64,000 nucleotides of DNA from Paracoccus sediminicola (GCF_027912835.1 NZ_CP115768.1:2720501-2784500); one strand, 5' to 3'; numbered from the stretch's first letter, positions 19,368 through 28,961 are shown. A program made the numbers and translations. The notes: generated from the letters alone by a model not told the origin.

Positions 19368-21407
19368 TCAGTGTGATATGATGTCGTCGATGAACGCGTC
19401 TCCGAAACGGTCGAGGCGCGCTTCGTCCAACAGGCGCGACAGGGCCTCGCGACTGGCGGGGCGATTCTCGGCGATGCGGCGGAGCTGTCCGGTAGAACAG
19501 CTCAGCGGCTTTTCGGTGCCGTCCTCGCCCCGCACAAGCCGCATCTGGGTTTCGGCGAGCCGGTCAAACAGTGTCCCCGCCTCGCGTCCGGCAAGCGCAC
19601 GGCGTTGCGGGTGCATGGGCGTGGCCTCGCCAGCGATGACTTCGAGAAAGGCGTCGCCATAGCTGTCCAGCTTCTTGGCCCCGACGCCGTTGATCCGCGC
19701 CATCTCGTCCAGTGTTTGCGGGCGGCGCTCGGCCATTTCCTGAAGCGTGCGGTCGGGGAAAATCACATAGGCCGGCACACGCTGCGCTTCGGCCAGGGCA
19801 CGTCGCTTGGCCTTGAGCGCGGAAAACAGCGGCGCGTCCTCTTCTGCCACCTGCATTTTCGGCGTGAAGGCGGGCTTGGCGCGCTTGATGCTGTCCTCCC
19901 GCAGCGTCACCTCGGCCTCGCCGCGCAGGATCGGGTGGGCGGCATCGGTGATGTGCAGCGCGCCGTGGCGGGACGGATCGGGGCGGCACAGGTCGCGGCC
20001 CATCATCTGGCGGATGATCGCCTGCCATTGTGGGCGCGACCAGCCGGAGCCGACGCCGAAAGTGGGCAGCTTGCCATGTCCGCGCTCTCGGACCTTGTCG
20101 GTCTCGTTGCCGGTGAGCACATCGATCACGTGGCCAGCGCCGAACCACTCACCCGTGCGCAGCATGGCCGAAAGTGCCATCTGAACCGGCTTCGTCGCGT
20201 CGAACAGCTTTGGCGGCGTGTCGCAAAGATCGCAATTGCCGCAGGGCTCTGCCTCATCGCCGAAATAGCCGAGCAGCTTCACACGTCGGCACGAGGTCGC
20301 CTCGGCCAGCCCGAGCAGCGCGTTGAGACGGGCATGATCGGCTGTCTTGCGGTCATTCTCGGCCAGCCCTTCGTCGATCTGGGCACGGCGCATGCGGATG
20401 TCGTCGGGACCGAAAAGCGTCAGCGTCTCGGCGGGCGCGCCGTCGCGGCCTGCGCGTCCGATTTCCTGATAATAGGCCTCGATGGATTTGGGCAGATCGG
20501 CATGGGCGACCCAGCGAATATCGGGCTTGTCGATACCCATACCGAAAGCGACGGTGGCGGCGACGATCAACCCGTCCTCGCGCTGGAACCTTGCCTCGGC
20601 CTCGCGGCGCGCGTCAGGCTCCATCCCGCCGTGATAATGCAGCGCCGGGTGGCCCGCTGCGTTCAGCGCACTGGCCAGTGTTTCGGTCTTGGCGCGGCTT
20701 CCGCAATAGATGATGCCGGACTGGCCGGGCCGTGCGGCAACGAAATCCATGATCTGGCGACGCGGGCCCTCCTTGGGCTGAAAGGCGAGGTGGATATTGG
20801 GCCTGTCGAAGCCGCGCAGAAAACTCAGCGGCTCTGCCCCGGCAAAAAGGCGCGAGACGATCTCGGCCCGGGTTTCGGCATCGGCGGTGGCGGTGAAGGC
20901 GGCAAGCGGCACGTTCAGCGCGCGCTTCAGCTCGCCAATGCGCAGATAGTCGGGGCGGAAATCATGACCCCACTGACTGACGCAATGCGCTTCGTCCACG
21001 GCGATGGCGGTGACACCCGCCCGGCGCAGCAACGGCAGCGTCCCACCAGAGGCCAGACGCTCTGGCGCCATGTAGAGCATCTTCAGCGCGCCGTCGCGGA
21101 TGGCCGAAAACACCTCATCGGTTTCGGCCTCGGTATTGCCTGAGGTCAGCGCACCCGCCGCGACACCTGCTTCTCGAAGCCCGCGAACCTGATCCCGCAT
21201 CAATGCGATCAGCGGCGAGATCACCACGGTGACTCCATCGCGCAGCAGTGCAGGAAGCTGATAGCAAAGCGACTTGCCGCCGCCTGTGGGCATGATCGCC
21301 AGGACATCCTGCCCCGCGGCGACGGCCTCGACGATTTCTTCCTGTCCGGGACGGAAGCCATCAAACCCCCAGATCTCGCGCAGATGCTGCTCTGCCCCGT
21401 CTTTCAT
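19368..21407 (-). CDS. recQ: ATP-dependent DNA helicase RecQ
   Basis: RecQ is a 3'-5' superfamily 2 helicase used in recombination and fork repair. The 679-residue protein carries motif I MPTGGGKSLCYQ near residue 40, the DEAH box in AVDEAHCVSQWGHD near residue 137, motif VI with QEIGRAGRDG near residue 315, the zinc-binding RQC segment with CRRVKLLGYFG and CGNCDLC near residues 365-390, and a C-terminal HRDC-like region. Its start overlaps the upstream hydrolase stop by 4 bases; the peroxiredoxin gene follows 61 bases downstream. Confidence 0.97.
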   Translation of the reverse strand: MKDGAEQHLREIWGFDGFRPGQEEIVEAVAAGQDVLAIMPTGGGKSLCYQLPALLRDGVTVVISPLIALMRDQVRGLREAGVAAGALTSGNTEAETDEVFSAIRDGALKMLYMAPERLASGGTLPLLRRAGVTAIAVDEAHCVSQWGHDFRPDYLRIGELKRALNVPLAAFTATADAETRAEIVSRLFAGAEPLSFLRGFDRPNIHLAFQPKEGPRRQIMDFVAARPGQSGIIYCGSRAKTETLASALNAAGHPALHYHGGMEPDARREAEARFQREDGLIVAATVAFGMGIDKPDIRWVAHADLPKSIEAYYQEIGRAGRDGAPAETLTLFGPDDIRMRRAQIDEGLAENDRKTADHARLNALLGLAEATSCRRVKLLGYFGDEAEPCGNCDLCDTPPKLFDATKPVQMALSAMLRTGEWFGAGHVIDVLTGNETDKVRERGHGKLPTFGVGSGWSRPQWQAIIRQMMGRDLCRPDPSRHGALHITDAAHPILRGEAEVTLREDSIKRAKPAFTPKMQVAEEDAPLFSALKAKRRALAEAQRVPAYVIFPDRTLQEMAERRPQTLDEMARINGVGAKKLDSYGDAFLEVIAGEATPMHPQRRALAGREAGTLFDRLAETQMRLVRGEDGTEKPLSCSTGQLRRIAENRPASREALSRLLDEARLDRFGDAFIDDIISH

Positions 21408-22216
21408 GGCGCGAGCTCCAGTCGGTCCAGCCAGTCGTCGACCAGAGCCGAAAGAAGAGGCATCTGATGCGGCAATGGAAACTCGTGCCCGGCGGCGTCA
21501 ATGACTGCGACTGTGGCGCGCGGCCAGCTGCCGAATTTTGCCACTGCGTCGCGCCAGCCCACATCGCCATCCTGGCGGGCAACGAGGATCAGCGCGGGCC
21601 GGTCGAACGCTTCGATATTCCGCCGCATGTCATAGCGAGAGGGGTCGTCACGGACAGGGCCCACCGCGTCGAGATTGACGGCGGCAAACGCGGGCAGAAC
21701 ACGGCCACGAAGCTTGTCCAGCATTGCCGCGATCCAGTCGCGACGCTGGATCAGCGGTGACGTGTCCAGAACGGCGCGATCTTCGGGCGGCATCTCATCG
21801 AGGAGAGCCGGGTCCGCATAAACCGGCACCGGCGGATCCAGATCGCGGAGATGTTCGGGACCTTTCACGACCGGTATGCGCAGCATCAGCCCACGAAGGC
21901 GACCCGGCAGACGCGCCGCAACACCGCAGGCGATCAGCGCCCCGGCAGAGCTGCCCGACAGCAAAAACCGTTCTTCCCCGAGCTGCGCGGAGATCTCCTG
22001 GCAGAGCAGATCGGCAAATCCGTCCAGATCATGCGGCACCGGCATTTCGGCACTGTTTCCCATGCCGGGCAGGTCGATATAGATCCGGCGATGCCCACGC
22101 GCCGCAAAGATCGGGTCATAGATCGCGAACTCATCGTCATGGGTCATCATCCAGCCATGCAGAAATACGACCGGCGGGCCCTCACCTTCCGATCTGCTCC
22201 ACAGCCTGTCCGACAT
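21404..22216 (-). CDS. alpha/beta hydrolase
   Basis: A 270-residue alpha/beta hydrolase. The oxyanion-hole region FLHGWMMTHDDE is near residue 20, the nucleophile elbow GSSAGA near residue 84, a probable catalytic Asp in ARQDGDVGWRD, and the catalytic His in DAAGHEFPLP near the C terminus. No signal peptide is seen. The substrate cannot be predicted. The ATG at 22216 overlaps the yggT stop by one base (TGATG); a longer frame from 22432 is antisense-like sequence and is not used. Confidence 0.88.
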   Translation of the reverse strand: MSDRLWSRSEGEGPPVVFLHGWMMTHDDEFAIYDPIFAARGHRRIYIDLPGMGNSAEMPVPHDLDGFADLLCQEISAQLGEERFLLSGSSAGALIACGVAARLPGRLRGLMLRIPVVKGPEHLRDLDPPVPVYADPALLDEMPPEDRAVLDTSPLIQRRDWIAAMLDKLRGRVLPAFAAVNLDAVGPVRDDPSRYDMRRNIEAFDRPALILVARQDGDVGWRDAVAKFGSWPRATVAVIDAAGHEFPLPHQMPLLSALVDDWLDRLELAP

Positions 22217-22509
22217 CAATACCCCAGGAAGAAGCCCGCGTTGTTCTGCAGCGCCATCCGCAGGATGATGATGATGATGAACACCACCAGCGGCGCCAGA
22301 TCCAGCCCGCCCGTATTCGGCAAGATCCGGCGGATCGGCGCGTAGACCGGCTCCAGCAACCGGTTCAGCCCGTCCCAGATCGTCGCGACCAAAGGCTGAC
22401 GCAGGTTCAGCACCTGGAAATTGATCAGCCACGACATGATGATATGCGCGATCATGAGGAACCAGATCACGCTAAGGATCAGGTCAATCGTCTGGTAGAG
22501 TGTGACCAT
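22216..22509 (-). CDS. YggT family membrane protein
   Basis: A 97-residue membrane protein with two hydrophobic blocks, residues about 5-32 and 68-90, separated by the conserved LLEPVYAPIRRILPNTGGLDLAP motif region (YggT/Ycf19 family). These proteins are linked to cell division or osmotic tolerance in other bacteria, but the role is not firmly established. It lies 3 bases downstream of asd and overlaps the hydrolase start by one base. A short run of GAT triplets on the + strand encodes the isoleucine run of the last helix. Confidence 0.9.
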   Translation of the reverse strand: MVTLYQTIDLILSVIWFLMIAHIIMSWLINFQVLNLRQPLVATIWDGLNRLLEPVYAPIRRILPNTGGLDLAPLVVFIIIIILRMALQNNAGFFLGY

Positions 22510-22512
22510 GGT

Positions 22513-23661
22513 TCAGCCCTCGATCAGGATGCGCAGCATACGGCGCAGAGGTTCGGCGGCGCCCCACAGAAGCTGGTCGCCGATTGTGAAGGCACCGACA
22601 TATTCCGGCCCCATGGCCAGCTTGCGGATCCGGCCCACCGGGATGTTCATCGTGCCGGTGACGGCAACCGGGGTGAGGTCGCGCATTGTGGCCTCTTTTT
22701 CGTTCGGGACGACCTTGGACCAGGGGTTGTCCTCTTCGATCATCGCCTCGATCTCGCCCACGGGCACATCGCCCTTCAGCTTGAAGGTCAGCGCCTGCGA
22801 ATGGCAGCGCATCGCGCCGATCCGCACGCAGAACCCGTCCACCGGGATCGCGCGCTCATCCGAGCCGCCAAGCGCATCCGGGCCGCGGCCAAGGATCTTG
22901 TTAGTCTCGGCCATCGCCTTCCATTCTTCCTTGCTGGTGCCATTGCCCAGATCGGCGTCGATCCACGGGATCACCGAGCCGCCCAGCACCGCGCCGAACT
23001 GCGCGGACTCGTCGCTGCCCAGCATCGCCTGCTGGCGGGCCAGCACCTTGCGGTCGATCTCCAGGATCGCGGATTTCGGGTCATCCAGCAGGTCACGCAC
23101 TTCGGCGTTCAGCGTGCCGAACTGGGTCAGCAGCTCGCGCATATGCTTGGCGCCGCCGCCGGAGGCCGCCTGATAGGTCTGGGTGGACATCCAGTCCACC
23201 AGCCCTGCCTTGAACAGCGCGCCCACCCCCATCAGCATGCAGGAGACGGTGCAGTTGCCGCCGACCCAGTTGCGATTGCCCGCCGCCATCGCGTCATTGA
23301 TCTGGGGCCGGTTCACCGGATCCAGCACGATCAGCGCGTCATCGTTCATCCGTAGGGTCGAGGCCGCGTCGATCCAGTGTCCGTCCCAGCCTTCGGCGCG
23401 CAGCTTGCCATGCATGTCCTTAGTGTAGTCGCCGCCCTGACAGGTCAGGATCGCCTCGCAGCTTTTCAGCGCCTGCAGGTCATAGGCATCAGCCAGCGGC
23501 GCATCGCCCATCGGCGCCATGCCGCCGGCGTTCGAGGTCGAGAAGAACACCGGCTCGATCTTGTCGAAATCGCCCTCGGTCGTCATTCGGTCCATCAGCA
23601 CCGAACCCACCATGCCCCGCCAGCCGATCAGGCCGACACGCGGCGTCTCATGCATCGCCAT
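22513..23661 (-). CDS. asd: aspartate-semialdehyde dehydrogenase (enterobacterial type)
   Basis: Asd reduces aspartyl phosphate to aspartate semialdehyde, the branch point to lysine, methionine and threonine and the substrate of the DapA at 8280. The 382-residue protein has the NADP loop [10 protein letters not shown] near residue 12, the catalytic cysteine in [11 protein letters not shown] near residue 135 and [14 protein letters not shown]. Length and motifs match the E. coli type rather than the shorter (about 340 residue) type common in many alphaproteobacteria. The ATG at 23661 follows AGGGGA; another ATG at 23655 is possible. Confidence 0.96.
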   Translation of the reverse strand: MAMHETPRVGLIGWRGMVGSVLMDRMTTEGDFDKIEPVFFSTSNAGGMAPMGDAPLADAYDLQALKSCEAILTCQGGDYTKDMHGKLRAEGWDGHWIDAASTLRMNDDALIVLDPVNRPQINDAMAAGNRNWVGGNCTVSCMLMGVGALFKAGLVDWMSTQTYQAASGGGAKHMRELLTQFGTLNAEVRDLLDDPKSAILEIDRKVLARQQAMLGSDESAQFGAVLGGSVIPWIDADLGNGTSKEEWKAMAETNKILGRGPDALGGSDERAIPVDGFCVRIGAMRCHSQALTFKLKGDVPVGEIEAMIEEDNPWSKVVPNEKEATMRDLTPVAVTGTMNIPVGRIRKLAMGPEYVGAFTIGDQLLWGAAEPLRRMLRILIEG

Positions 23662-23736
23662 AGCCGTTTCCCCTGTAAATTCCGCCCCTGACCTAAGGCA
23701 GCGGCGCCGCATAAGCAAGGTTGCGCGACGTCCGCG

Positions 23737-23764
23737 TTGACACCGGCGCGGCGGCTGCTAGCCG
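23737..23764 (+). promoter_or_regulatory. possible promoter for the 23785 thioesterase
   Basis: A perfect -35 hexamer TTGACA (23737-23742) is followed after 16 bases by TAGCCG (23759-23764), a poor -10. The implied transcript would begin just upstream of the AGGAGG ribosome site at 23774-23779. Confidence 0.28.
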
Positions 23765-23784
23765 GGGCCGCGCAGGAGGTGCCG

Positions 23785-24351
23785 ATGTATCCCGTCATCC
23801 GCTTCATCAAGGAAGCTCTGAAATTCCGCAACGCGCCAAAGCTCGGCATGCTGGACAGCCATGTCTCGACGCACAGATGCTGGCCCTGGGATCTGGACCC
23901 GTGGATCGAACTGAATAACGGCCGGACCCTGACCCTCTATGATCTGGGCCGCCTGCCGATGGCGGCGCGTGCCGGTCTGGTCGAGGTCATGCGCGAGAAG
24001 AAATGGGGCATCACCGTCGCCGGAAACTCGGTCCGCTATCGCCGCCGGATCCGTGCCTTTCACCGTTTCACCATGGTCAGCCGGGTGCTCGGCTGGGACC
24101 GGCGTTTCATCTATATGGAGCAGTCGATGTGGCGGAACGGTGAATGCTGCAACCAGATGTTGCTGCGCAGCGCCTGCACCGGCGGGAACGGGATCATTCC
24201 GCCCGCCGAGATCGTCGCGGCGATGGGATATGACATGGACAGCCCGCCCTTGCCAGACTGGGTCCGGGCGTGGATCGACGCGGATGCGCAACGCCCCTGG
24301 CCGCCGGTGCTGCCCGAAGATGCGGTTCGTCAGATGCAGGCGGCGGGCTGA
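23785..24351 (+). CDS. acyl-CoA thioesterase of the 4HBT_2 (hotdog) family
   Basis: A 188-residue protein resembling hotdog-fold proteins annotated as acyl-CoA thioesterases (THEM6-like). Recognisable pieces are MLDSHVSTHRCWPWDLDPW, ELNNGRTLTLYDLGR and RYRRRIRAFHRFTMVSRV. Substrate unknown. The ATG at 23785 follows a strong AGGAGG with 5 bases spacing, so the longer in-frame start at 23737 (which lies on the -35-like hexamer) is rejected. It is divergent from asd and followed 100 bases later by an MFS transporter. Confidence 0.82.
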   Translation: MYPVIRFIKEALKFRNAPKLGMLDSHVSTHRCWPWDLDPWIELNNGRTLTLYDLGRLPMAARAGLVEVMREKKWGITVAGNSVRYRRRIRAFHRFTMVSRVLGWDRRFIYMEQSMWRNGECCNQMLLRSACTGGNGIIPPAEIVAAMGYDMDSPPLPDWVRAWIDADAQRPWPPVLPEDAVRQMQAAG

Positions 24352-24451
24352 TCTGCCAGCCCTTCCCCCGCGGCAAACCAGAGCGAAAAGAAGGTTGCCA
24401 AGCCACGGTGCTTCGGACTTATCTCGTCGCAAGCGACGGGAAGGAAGCCGA

Positions 24452-25804
24452 GTGGACCGTAAACGCATCTGGGGCTGGTGGTTTTTCGACTGGGCAGGCC
24501 AGCCCTACCACACTCTGCTGGTCACATTCATCTTCTCGGTCTATTTCGCCGGGGTCGCGCAGGACAGTTTCATGGCGCAGGGCCTCGATGCCGATGCCGC
24601 CGGGGCGCAGGCACAGGCCTTGTGGGGCTATGGGCTGACCGTGGGCGGGCTGACCATCGCGCTTCTGGCTCCGATCCTGGGCGCGGTGGCGGACACGACC
24701 GGGCGCAGGCTGCCCTGGGTCTGGTTCTTCTCGGGCTTCGTGGTGATCGGCGCGGCGGGGCTGTGGTTCCTGACACCGACAGACCCGAGGCTGGTGCAGG
24801 CCGTCATCTTCTTCGGCATCGGGATGCTGGGTCTGGAATTCGCCACCATCTTCACCAACGCGCTGCTGCCCAGCCTCGTCCCGCGGGAAGAGGTGGGCCG
24901 CGTCTCGGGATCGGGCTTCGCCTTCGGCTATCTCGGCGGGCTGGTGTCGCTCGGGATCATGGGGGTGTTCTTCGCCCAGGGGGATAACGGGCTGACCATC
25001 GCCGGGCTGACCCCGCCCTTCGGGCTGGATACCGAGGCAAAGGGCACCCGTTTCGTCGGCCCGTTCACCGCGATCTGGTATGCGCTTTTCATGATCCCCT
25101 TCTTCCTGTGGGTGAAAGAGCCGCGTGGCATCACACGTCCGGTGCGGCTGGGCCCGGCGATGCGGGATCTGTGGGCGTTGATCCGCAGCCTACGGCACCG
25201 CAGGAGCCTCGCGACATGGCTGGTTTCGTCGATGCTGTCGAGGGATGCGCTGAACGCGCTTTACGGCTTCGGCGGCTTCTATGCGGGCAACATCCTCGGC
25301 TGGTCGGTCCCCACCTCGGCGGCGTTCGGGGTTGTCAGCGCCGGCTCCGCGTCGCTGATCTCGTGGCTTGGCGGCCGGGCGGATCGGCGTTGGGGGCCTC
25401 AACCCGTCATCATCGCTGCCATGATCGTCCTGATCACCGTCTGCGTGATCGTCGTCGCGATGAGCCGCCAATCGCTGTTCGGCATCCCGCTGGCCGAGGG
25501 CTCGATCATCCCCGACGCGATGTTCTTCGTCTGTGGCGCCCTGATCGGCGGAGCCGGAGGCGCGCTGCAGGCCGCGTCGCGCACCCTGACCGTGCTGCAC
25601 ACCTCTGACGCGCGCGCCACCGAGGTGTTCGGGCTTTATGCGCTGTCCGGCAAGGCCACCGCGTTCCTCGCCCCGTTTCTGATCGCGGTGGTCACCGATC
25701 TGACCGGAAACCAGCGGATCGGGATCTCTCCACTGATCGTGATGTTCCTTCTGGCGATCTTCCTGTTAAACTGGGTCAACAAGAACGGAGAGGCAGAGCA
25801 GTGA
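24452..25804 (+). CDS. UMF1-type MFS transporter
   Basis: A 450-residue integral membrane protein with about 12 helices. WGWWFFDWAGQPYHTLL at the N terminus and LLAPILGAVADTTGRRLPW are typical of the UMF1 family (related to yeast Atg22, a vacuolar amino-acid effluxer). Bacterial members are of unknown substrate. The GTG at 24452, with AAGGA upstream, is chosen because the frame before it is unlike the family. The stop overlaps the mepA start by 4 bases (GTGA), which ties transport to a peptidoglycan endopeptidase gene; release or uptake of wall-derived amino acids is a guess only. Confidence 0.87.
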   Translation: MDRKRIWGWWFFDWAGQPYHTLLVTFIFSVYFAGVAQDSFMAQGLDADAAGAQAQALWGYGLTVGGLTIALLAPILGAVADTTGRRLPWVWFFSGFVVIGAAGLWFLTPTDPRLVQAVIFFGIGMLGLEFATIFTNALLPSLVPREEVGRVSGSGFAFGYLGGLVSLGIMGVFFAQGDNGLTIAGLTPPFGLDTEAKGTRFVGPFTAIWYALFMIPFFLWVKEPRGITRPVRLGPAMRDLWALIRSLRHRRSLATWLVSSMLSRDALNALYGFGGFYAGNILGWSVPTSAAFGVVSAGSASLISWLGGRADRRWGPQPVIIAAMIVLITVCVIVVAMSRQSLFGIPLAEGSIIPDAMFFVCGALIGGAGGALQAASRTLTVLHTSDARATEVFGLYALSGKATAFLAPFLIAVVTDLTGNQRIGISPLIVMFLLAIFLLNWVNKNGEAEQ

Positions 25805-26682
25805 TCCGCAAATTTATTCTGACGGCGGCGGCCCTTGTCGGCCTGACCGCCCCCGCCATCGCCGACCCGCTGGCGAAGGACATTTTCGGCTATACGCCCG
25901 GCCCGACCGCGGCGCCGGGCGTGGCGATCGGAACCTATAACAAAGGCTGCGTTTCGGGCGCGGTCCAGCTCCCGGAAACCGGCCCGACCTGGCAGGCGAT
26001 GCGGCTGTCGCGCAACCGCAACTGGGCCCATCCCGAGATGGTGAATTTCGTGATTGGCCTGTCTCAGGCAGCGACCAAGATGGGTTTTCGCGGCCTCTAT
26101 ATCGGCGATATGAGCCAGATGCGCGGCGGTCCGATGCTGTCGGGCCATGCCAGCCACCAGCTGGGTCTGGATGCCGATATCTGGATGCTGCCGCCGTCGC
26201 GGCTGAACCTGTCACGCTCCGAGCGCGAAAATATCTCGTCGATTTCGGTCGTTGCGGGCAACGGGCTGAGCGTGAACGGCAACTGGACCGGCTCGCATTC
26301 GGCAATTATCCAGTCGGCGGCGATGGACCCGCGCGTTGACCGGATCTTCCTGGACGCGGCGATCAAGGTGGCGATGTGCGATCAGAACCGCGATCGCGGG
26401 GCCTGGCTTCAGAAATTGCGGCCGACGCCGAACCATGATTATCATTTCCATGTCCGGCTGAACTGCCCTCCCGGCAGCCCGAGTTGCAGCAATACCGCCG
26501 CCTCTGTCGCCTCGCTTTCGGGCAATGACAATGGCTGCGGCGCCGCGCGGCAAGAGCTTCGCTACCGTGCCAACCCCTCGACACGACCGAAAGGCACGCC
26601 GAATCCCAACTATCGCCACCCCCGGAGCTTCCGGCTGAGCGAAATGCCGAGGCAATGTCAGGCCGTCGCTACCGCTCGCTGA
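25801..26682 (+). CDS. mepA: penicillin-insensitive murein endopeptidase MepA
   Basis: MepA is a periplasmic LAS-type zinc endopeptidase that cuts D-Ala-mDAP cross-links in peptidoglycan. The 293-residue protein has a signal peptide (FILTAAALVGLTAPAIA). Zinc ligands are visible in SGHASHQLGLDADIW (His and Asp, near residues 118-127) and in DYHFHVRLNC (His, near residue 220). Cysteines at CPPGSPSCS and elsewhere could form the family's disulfides. The start is GTG 25801. The 3' end overlaps the next gene by 28 bases. Confidence 0.95.
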   Translation: MIRKFILTAAALVGLTAPAIADPLAKDIFGYTPGPTAAPGVAIGTYNKGCVSGAVQLPETGPTWQAMRLSRNRNWAHPEMVNFVIGLSQAATKMGFRGLYIGDMSQMRGGPMLSGHASHQLGLDADIWMLPPSRLNLSRSERENISSISVVAGNGLSVNGNWTGSHSAIIQSAAMDPRVDRIFLDAAIKVAMCDQNRDRGAWLQKLRPTPNHDYHFHVRLNCPPGSPSCSNTAASVASLSGNDNGCGAARQELRYRANPSTRPKGTPNPNYRHPRSFRLSEMPRQCQAVATAR

Positions 26683-27548
26683 TTCTGTCCTGCATCTTCG
26701 GCCTGTTGGCCGCGCCCGTTTTCGGCGCGGCACGGGTCGAGTATGTGGGCACCTATGTCTGGTCTTTGCCAGACAGGGATTTCGGCGGCTTTTCAGGGAT
26801 CGAGCTCAGCGCTGACGGCAGCGGCTTCACGGTGATTTCTGACCGCGCCTGGATCAGATGGGGCACGGTAGACCGCGACAGCTCGGGTAGAATCCGCGGC
26901 ATGCGCATGGCTGGGCGGGCGCATCTTCAAGACAGCCGGGGCCGCGTCCTTCAACCCGGACGGCTTGGCGACAGCGAGGGGCTGGCGGTGGCGGCGGATG
27001 GCACAAGATGGATCAGCTTCGAGGGGCTCGATCGCATCGCCCGCTATGACGATGTGGACCGCCCGGCCACGCGCATCGATATCCCGCAAGGCTGGTCGAG
27101 CATCCCGACCAATGAGGGATTCGAGGCGCTTGCAATCACCGGGGACGGCACCATCCTGACATTGCCGGAATATGCGGTGGGCGTCGATCACAGCTTCCCG
27201 GTCTGGCGCTATCGCGACGGAGCCTGGGATCAACCCTTTTCGATCCCCGGATCGGAGCAATGGCAGGCGGTGGGGGCGGATATCGGCCCCGATGGGCGGC
27301 TCTATCTTCTGGAACGGAATTTTCGCGGCGTTCTCGGGTTTCAGTCGCGGGTCCGGCGCTTTGCTCTGGCCGACGACGACATCTCCGCAGAGGAGATTCT
27401 CTTTGAATCTGCGACGCTGCAATATGACAATCTCGAAGGGATCGCCGCCTGGGATGACGGGCTGGGCGTGCGGATCACCATGATCTCGGACGACAATTTC
27501 CTGCCGATCCAACGCACCGAGCTGGTGGAATACCGCGTCGTCAACTGA
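26655..27548 (+). CDS. secreted esterase-like/phytase-like beta-propeller protein
   Basis: A 297-residue exported protein. The signal peptide is SLILSCIFGLLAAPVFGA. The body matches the 'esterase-like activity of phytase' domain family: FGGFSGIELSADGSGFTVISD at the start, LGDSEGLAVAADGTRW, TNEGFEALAITGDG and YDNLEGIAAWDDG, each an acidic strand-loop repeat of a propeller. Function is unproven; the family name comes from similarity to phytase-like propellers. It overlaps mepA by 28 bases and is in its transcript. Confidence 0.82.
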   Translation: MSGRRYRSLILSCIFGLLAAPVFGAARVEYVGTYVWSLPDRDFGGFSGIELSADGSGFTVISDRAWIRWGTVDRDSSGRIRGMRMAGRAHLQDSRGRVLQPGRLGDSEGLAVAADGTRWISFEGLDRIARYDDVDRPATRIDIPQGWSSIPTNEGFEALAITGDGTILTLPEYAVGVDHSFPVWRYRDGAWDQPFSIPGSEQWQAVGADIGPDGRLYLLERNFRGVLGFQSRVRRFALADDDISAEEILFESATLQYDNLEGIAAWDDGLGVRITMISDDNFLPIQRTELVEYRVVN

Positions 27549-27628
27549 CCTGATCCGACCGAGCGCATGCCGCTGGGCGCGGTCCGGCGCAGCCGAACAG
27601 TGCTCTGACATCCGTCCCGCCGGGACGC

Positions 27629-28945
27629 TCAGGGATAGTCCAGCCTGTACAGCCGAATGTCATGCAACGACTGGTCCACCCCGTCCGAGCCGTCAAGAAC
27701 CTCGGACAGGAGCAGATCGCCGCCCTGGTCGAAATTACCGATATAGAGGCCTTGCCGAGGGTCGCTTCCCGGCAGGAACAGGTCAAGCTGTTCTCCGGTC
27801 TCGATGTCATAGACCGCCACGAGGGGCAGACCATCCAGCGAAGGCGGCGAATTCGGCACACCGGCGACAAGATAATCCGGCGACACCGTAATGAGGCCGG
27901 GGAACATGCTGCCGGTGAACGGAGACTGGCCGCCCTCTATGTCTTGCATAATGAAATCCGCCAAGGTCATGTCCGCGTCACCCCCTGCGATCGGGTCGGC
28001 GAAGACGATCTTGTCCTCCGGATCCTCGCGCGAGATCGACCAGATCTCACCCGTCTTGAACAGATCGCCGCCCTGGCTGACGAGAGGGGTCGCAAGGGCG
28101 TAGAACAGCCGCGCATCGCTGGTCACGGCAAGCCTGCCCGCAAAGCTTTCGTGGTCGGTAAGCGGCAGGACCGGGCCCTTTTCATTCGTTGCCAGATCAT
28201 AGGTCAGGACGCGCCCGCCCTCGTCGTCGTTGATATAAAGCGTCGTGTCGTCGACAAGACTTCCCATGAACAAGAAATCACGCGCCTTTGGCCTGCGTCC
28301 GAACCAGCCTTCCTTGGCCTCGGGGTCGGTTTCCAGCAGACCCAGCCCCCGCTCGAACGCGCCGCTGCGCAGGTCGAAGATCTGGATGATCGGGTCCACG
28401 CCGGATTTGTTGCCGGTTTTGTCAGTCACCACCACAAGCTTGCCGCTACCCACCATCGGTTCATAATCAAAAGGACGGTGGTCGGGAAACGCCTCGGAGG
28501 GCAAGAAGGTCTGATAAAGCGGTTCCAGGCTGTTTGCGTCATAGCCGAGAAAAGAATACCCGCGCTCGTTTCCAGCCGACCCGCCTTGAGCCTGAAGAAC
28601 GATCGTGTCCCCGTCGGCGGCCAGACCGGTGATCGACGGCACATAGGACTGGCCCTCGACCTCGGAGGTCAGCCAGGACTTCGTTTCGCCGGTCTCGAGA
28701 TCGAGCACGGCGACGGCATATTCCGTGTCGGCAGTGAAATCGCCCTCGCTTTCCGCCGACAGGGTCACGGCGGCCAGAGCAATGCCGTGTTCCGGCATGA
28801 TCTCGATGTCGTAAACCTGCTCGCCCAGGTCATCGCGCGTCCATAACAGCGTCGGTTCGGACCGGACGGGAACGGCAGCGGCGACGGTCGTCAGCGTGAC
28901 GGAAAAAACCAAGCGGATCATCAATATGCACCAACCGTAAAGCAC
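27629..28945 (-). CDS. secreted protein of unknown function, likely beta-propeller
   Basis: I do not recognise a family. The 438-residue protein has an N-terminal hydrophobic signal (LVFSVTLTTVAAAVPVRS) followed by repeating segments of the kind YDIEIMPEHGIALAAVTL, YAVAVLDLETGETKSW, PIIQIFDLRSGAFERG, GRVLTYDLATNEKG and PLVAVYDIETGEQLD. These look like propeller blades with aspartate-rich turns. No catalytic motif was found. The GTG at 28945 has AAGAGG 6 bases upstream; ATG 28921 is an alternative that still keeps the signal peptide. It converges with the phytase-like gene and may be its functional companion, but that is inference. Confidence 0.75.
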   Translation of the reverse strand: MLYGWCILMIRLVFSVTLTTVAAAVPVRSEPTLLWTRDDLGEQVYDIEIMPEHGIALAAVTLSAESEGDFTADTEYAVAVLDLETGETKSWLTSEVEGQSYVPSITGLAADGDTIVLQAQGGSAGNERGYSFLGYDANSLEPLYQTFLPSEAFPDHRPFDYEPMVGSGKLVVVTDKTGNKSGVDPIIQIFDLRSGAFERGLGLLETDPEAKEGWFGRRPKARDFLFMGSLVDDTTLYINDDEGGRVLTYDLATNEKGPVLPLTDHESFAGRLAVTSDARLFYALATPLVSQGGDLFKTGEIWSISREDPEDKIVFADPIAGGDADMTLADFIMQDIEGGQSPFTGSMFPGLITVSPDYLVAGVPNSPPSLDGLPLVAVYDIETGEQLDLFLPGSDPRQGLYIGNFDQGGDLLLSEVLDGSDGVDQSLHDIRLYRLDYP

Positions 28946-28961
28946 CGGAAACCTCTTCGAA

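Noticed and set aside
22263..22279. GAT triplet run
   Set aside because: It is only about five units long and encodes the isoleucine run of a YggT membrane helix; not a meaningful repeat array.
27613..27627. 6-pair hairpin as terminator between convergent secreted-protein genes
   Set aside because: There is no T run on either side and it is very close to the stop codon of the minus-strand gene; too weak to call.
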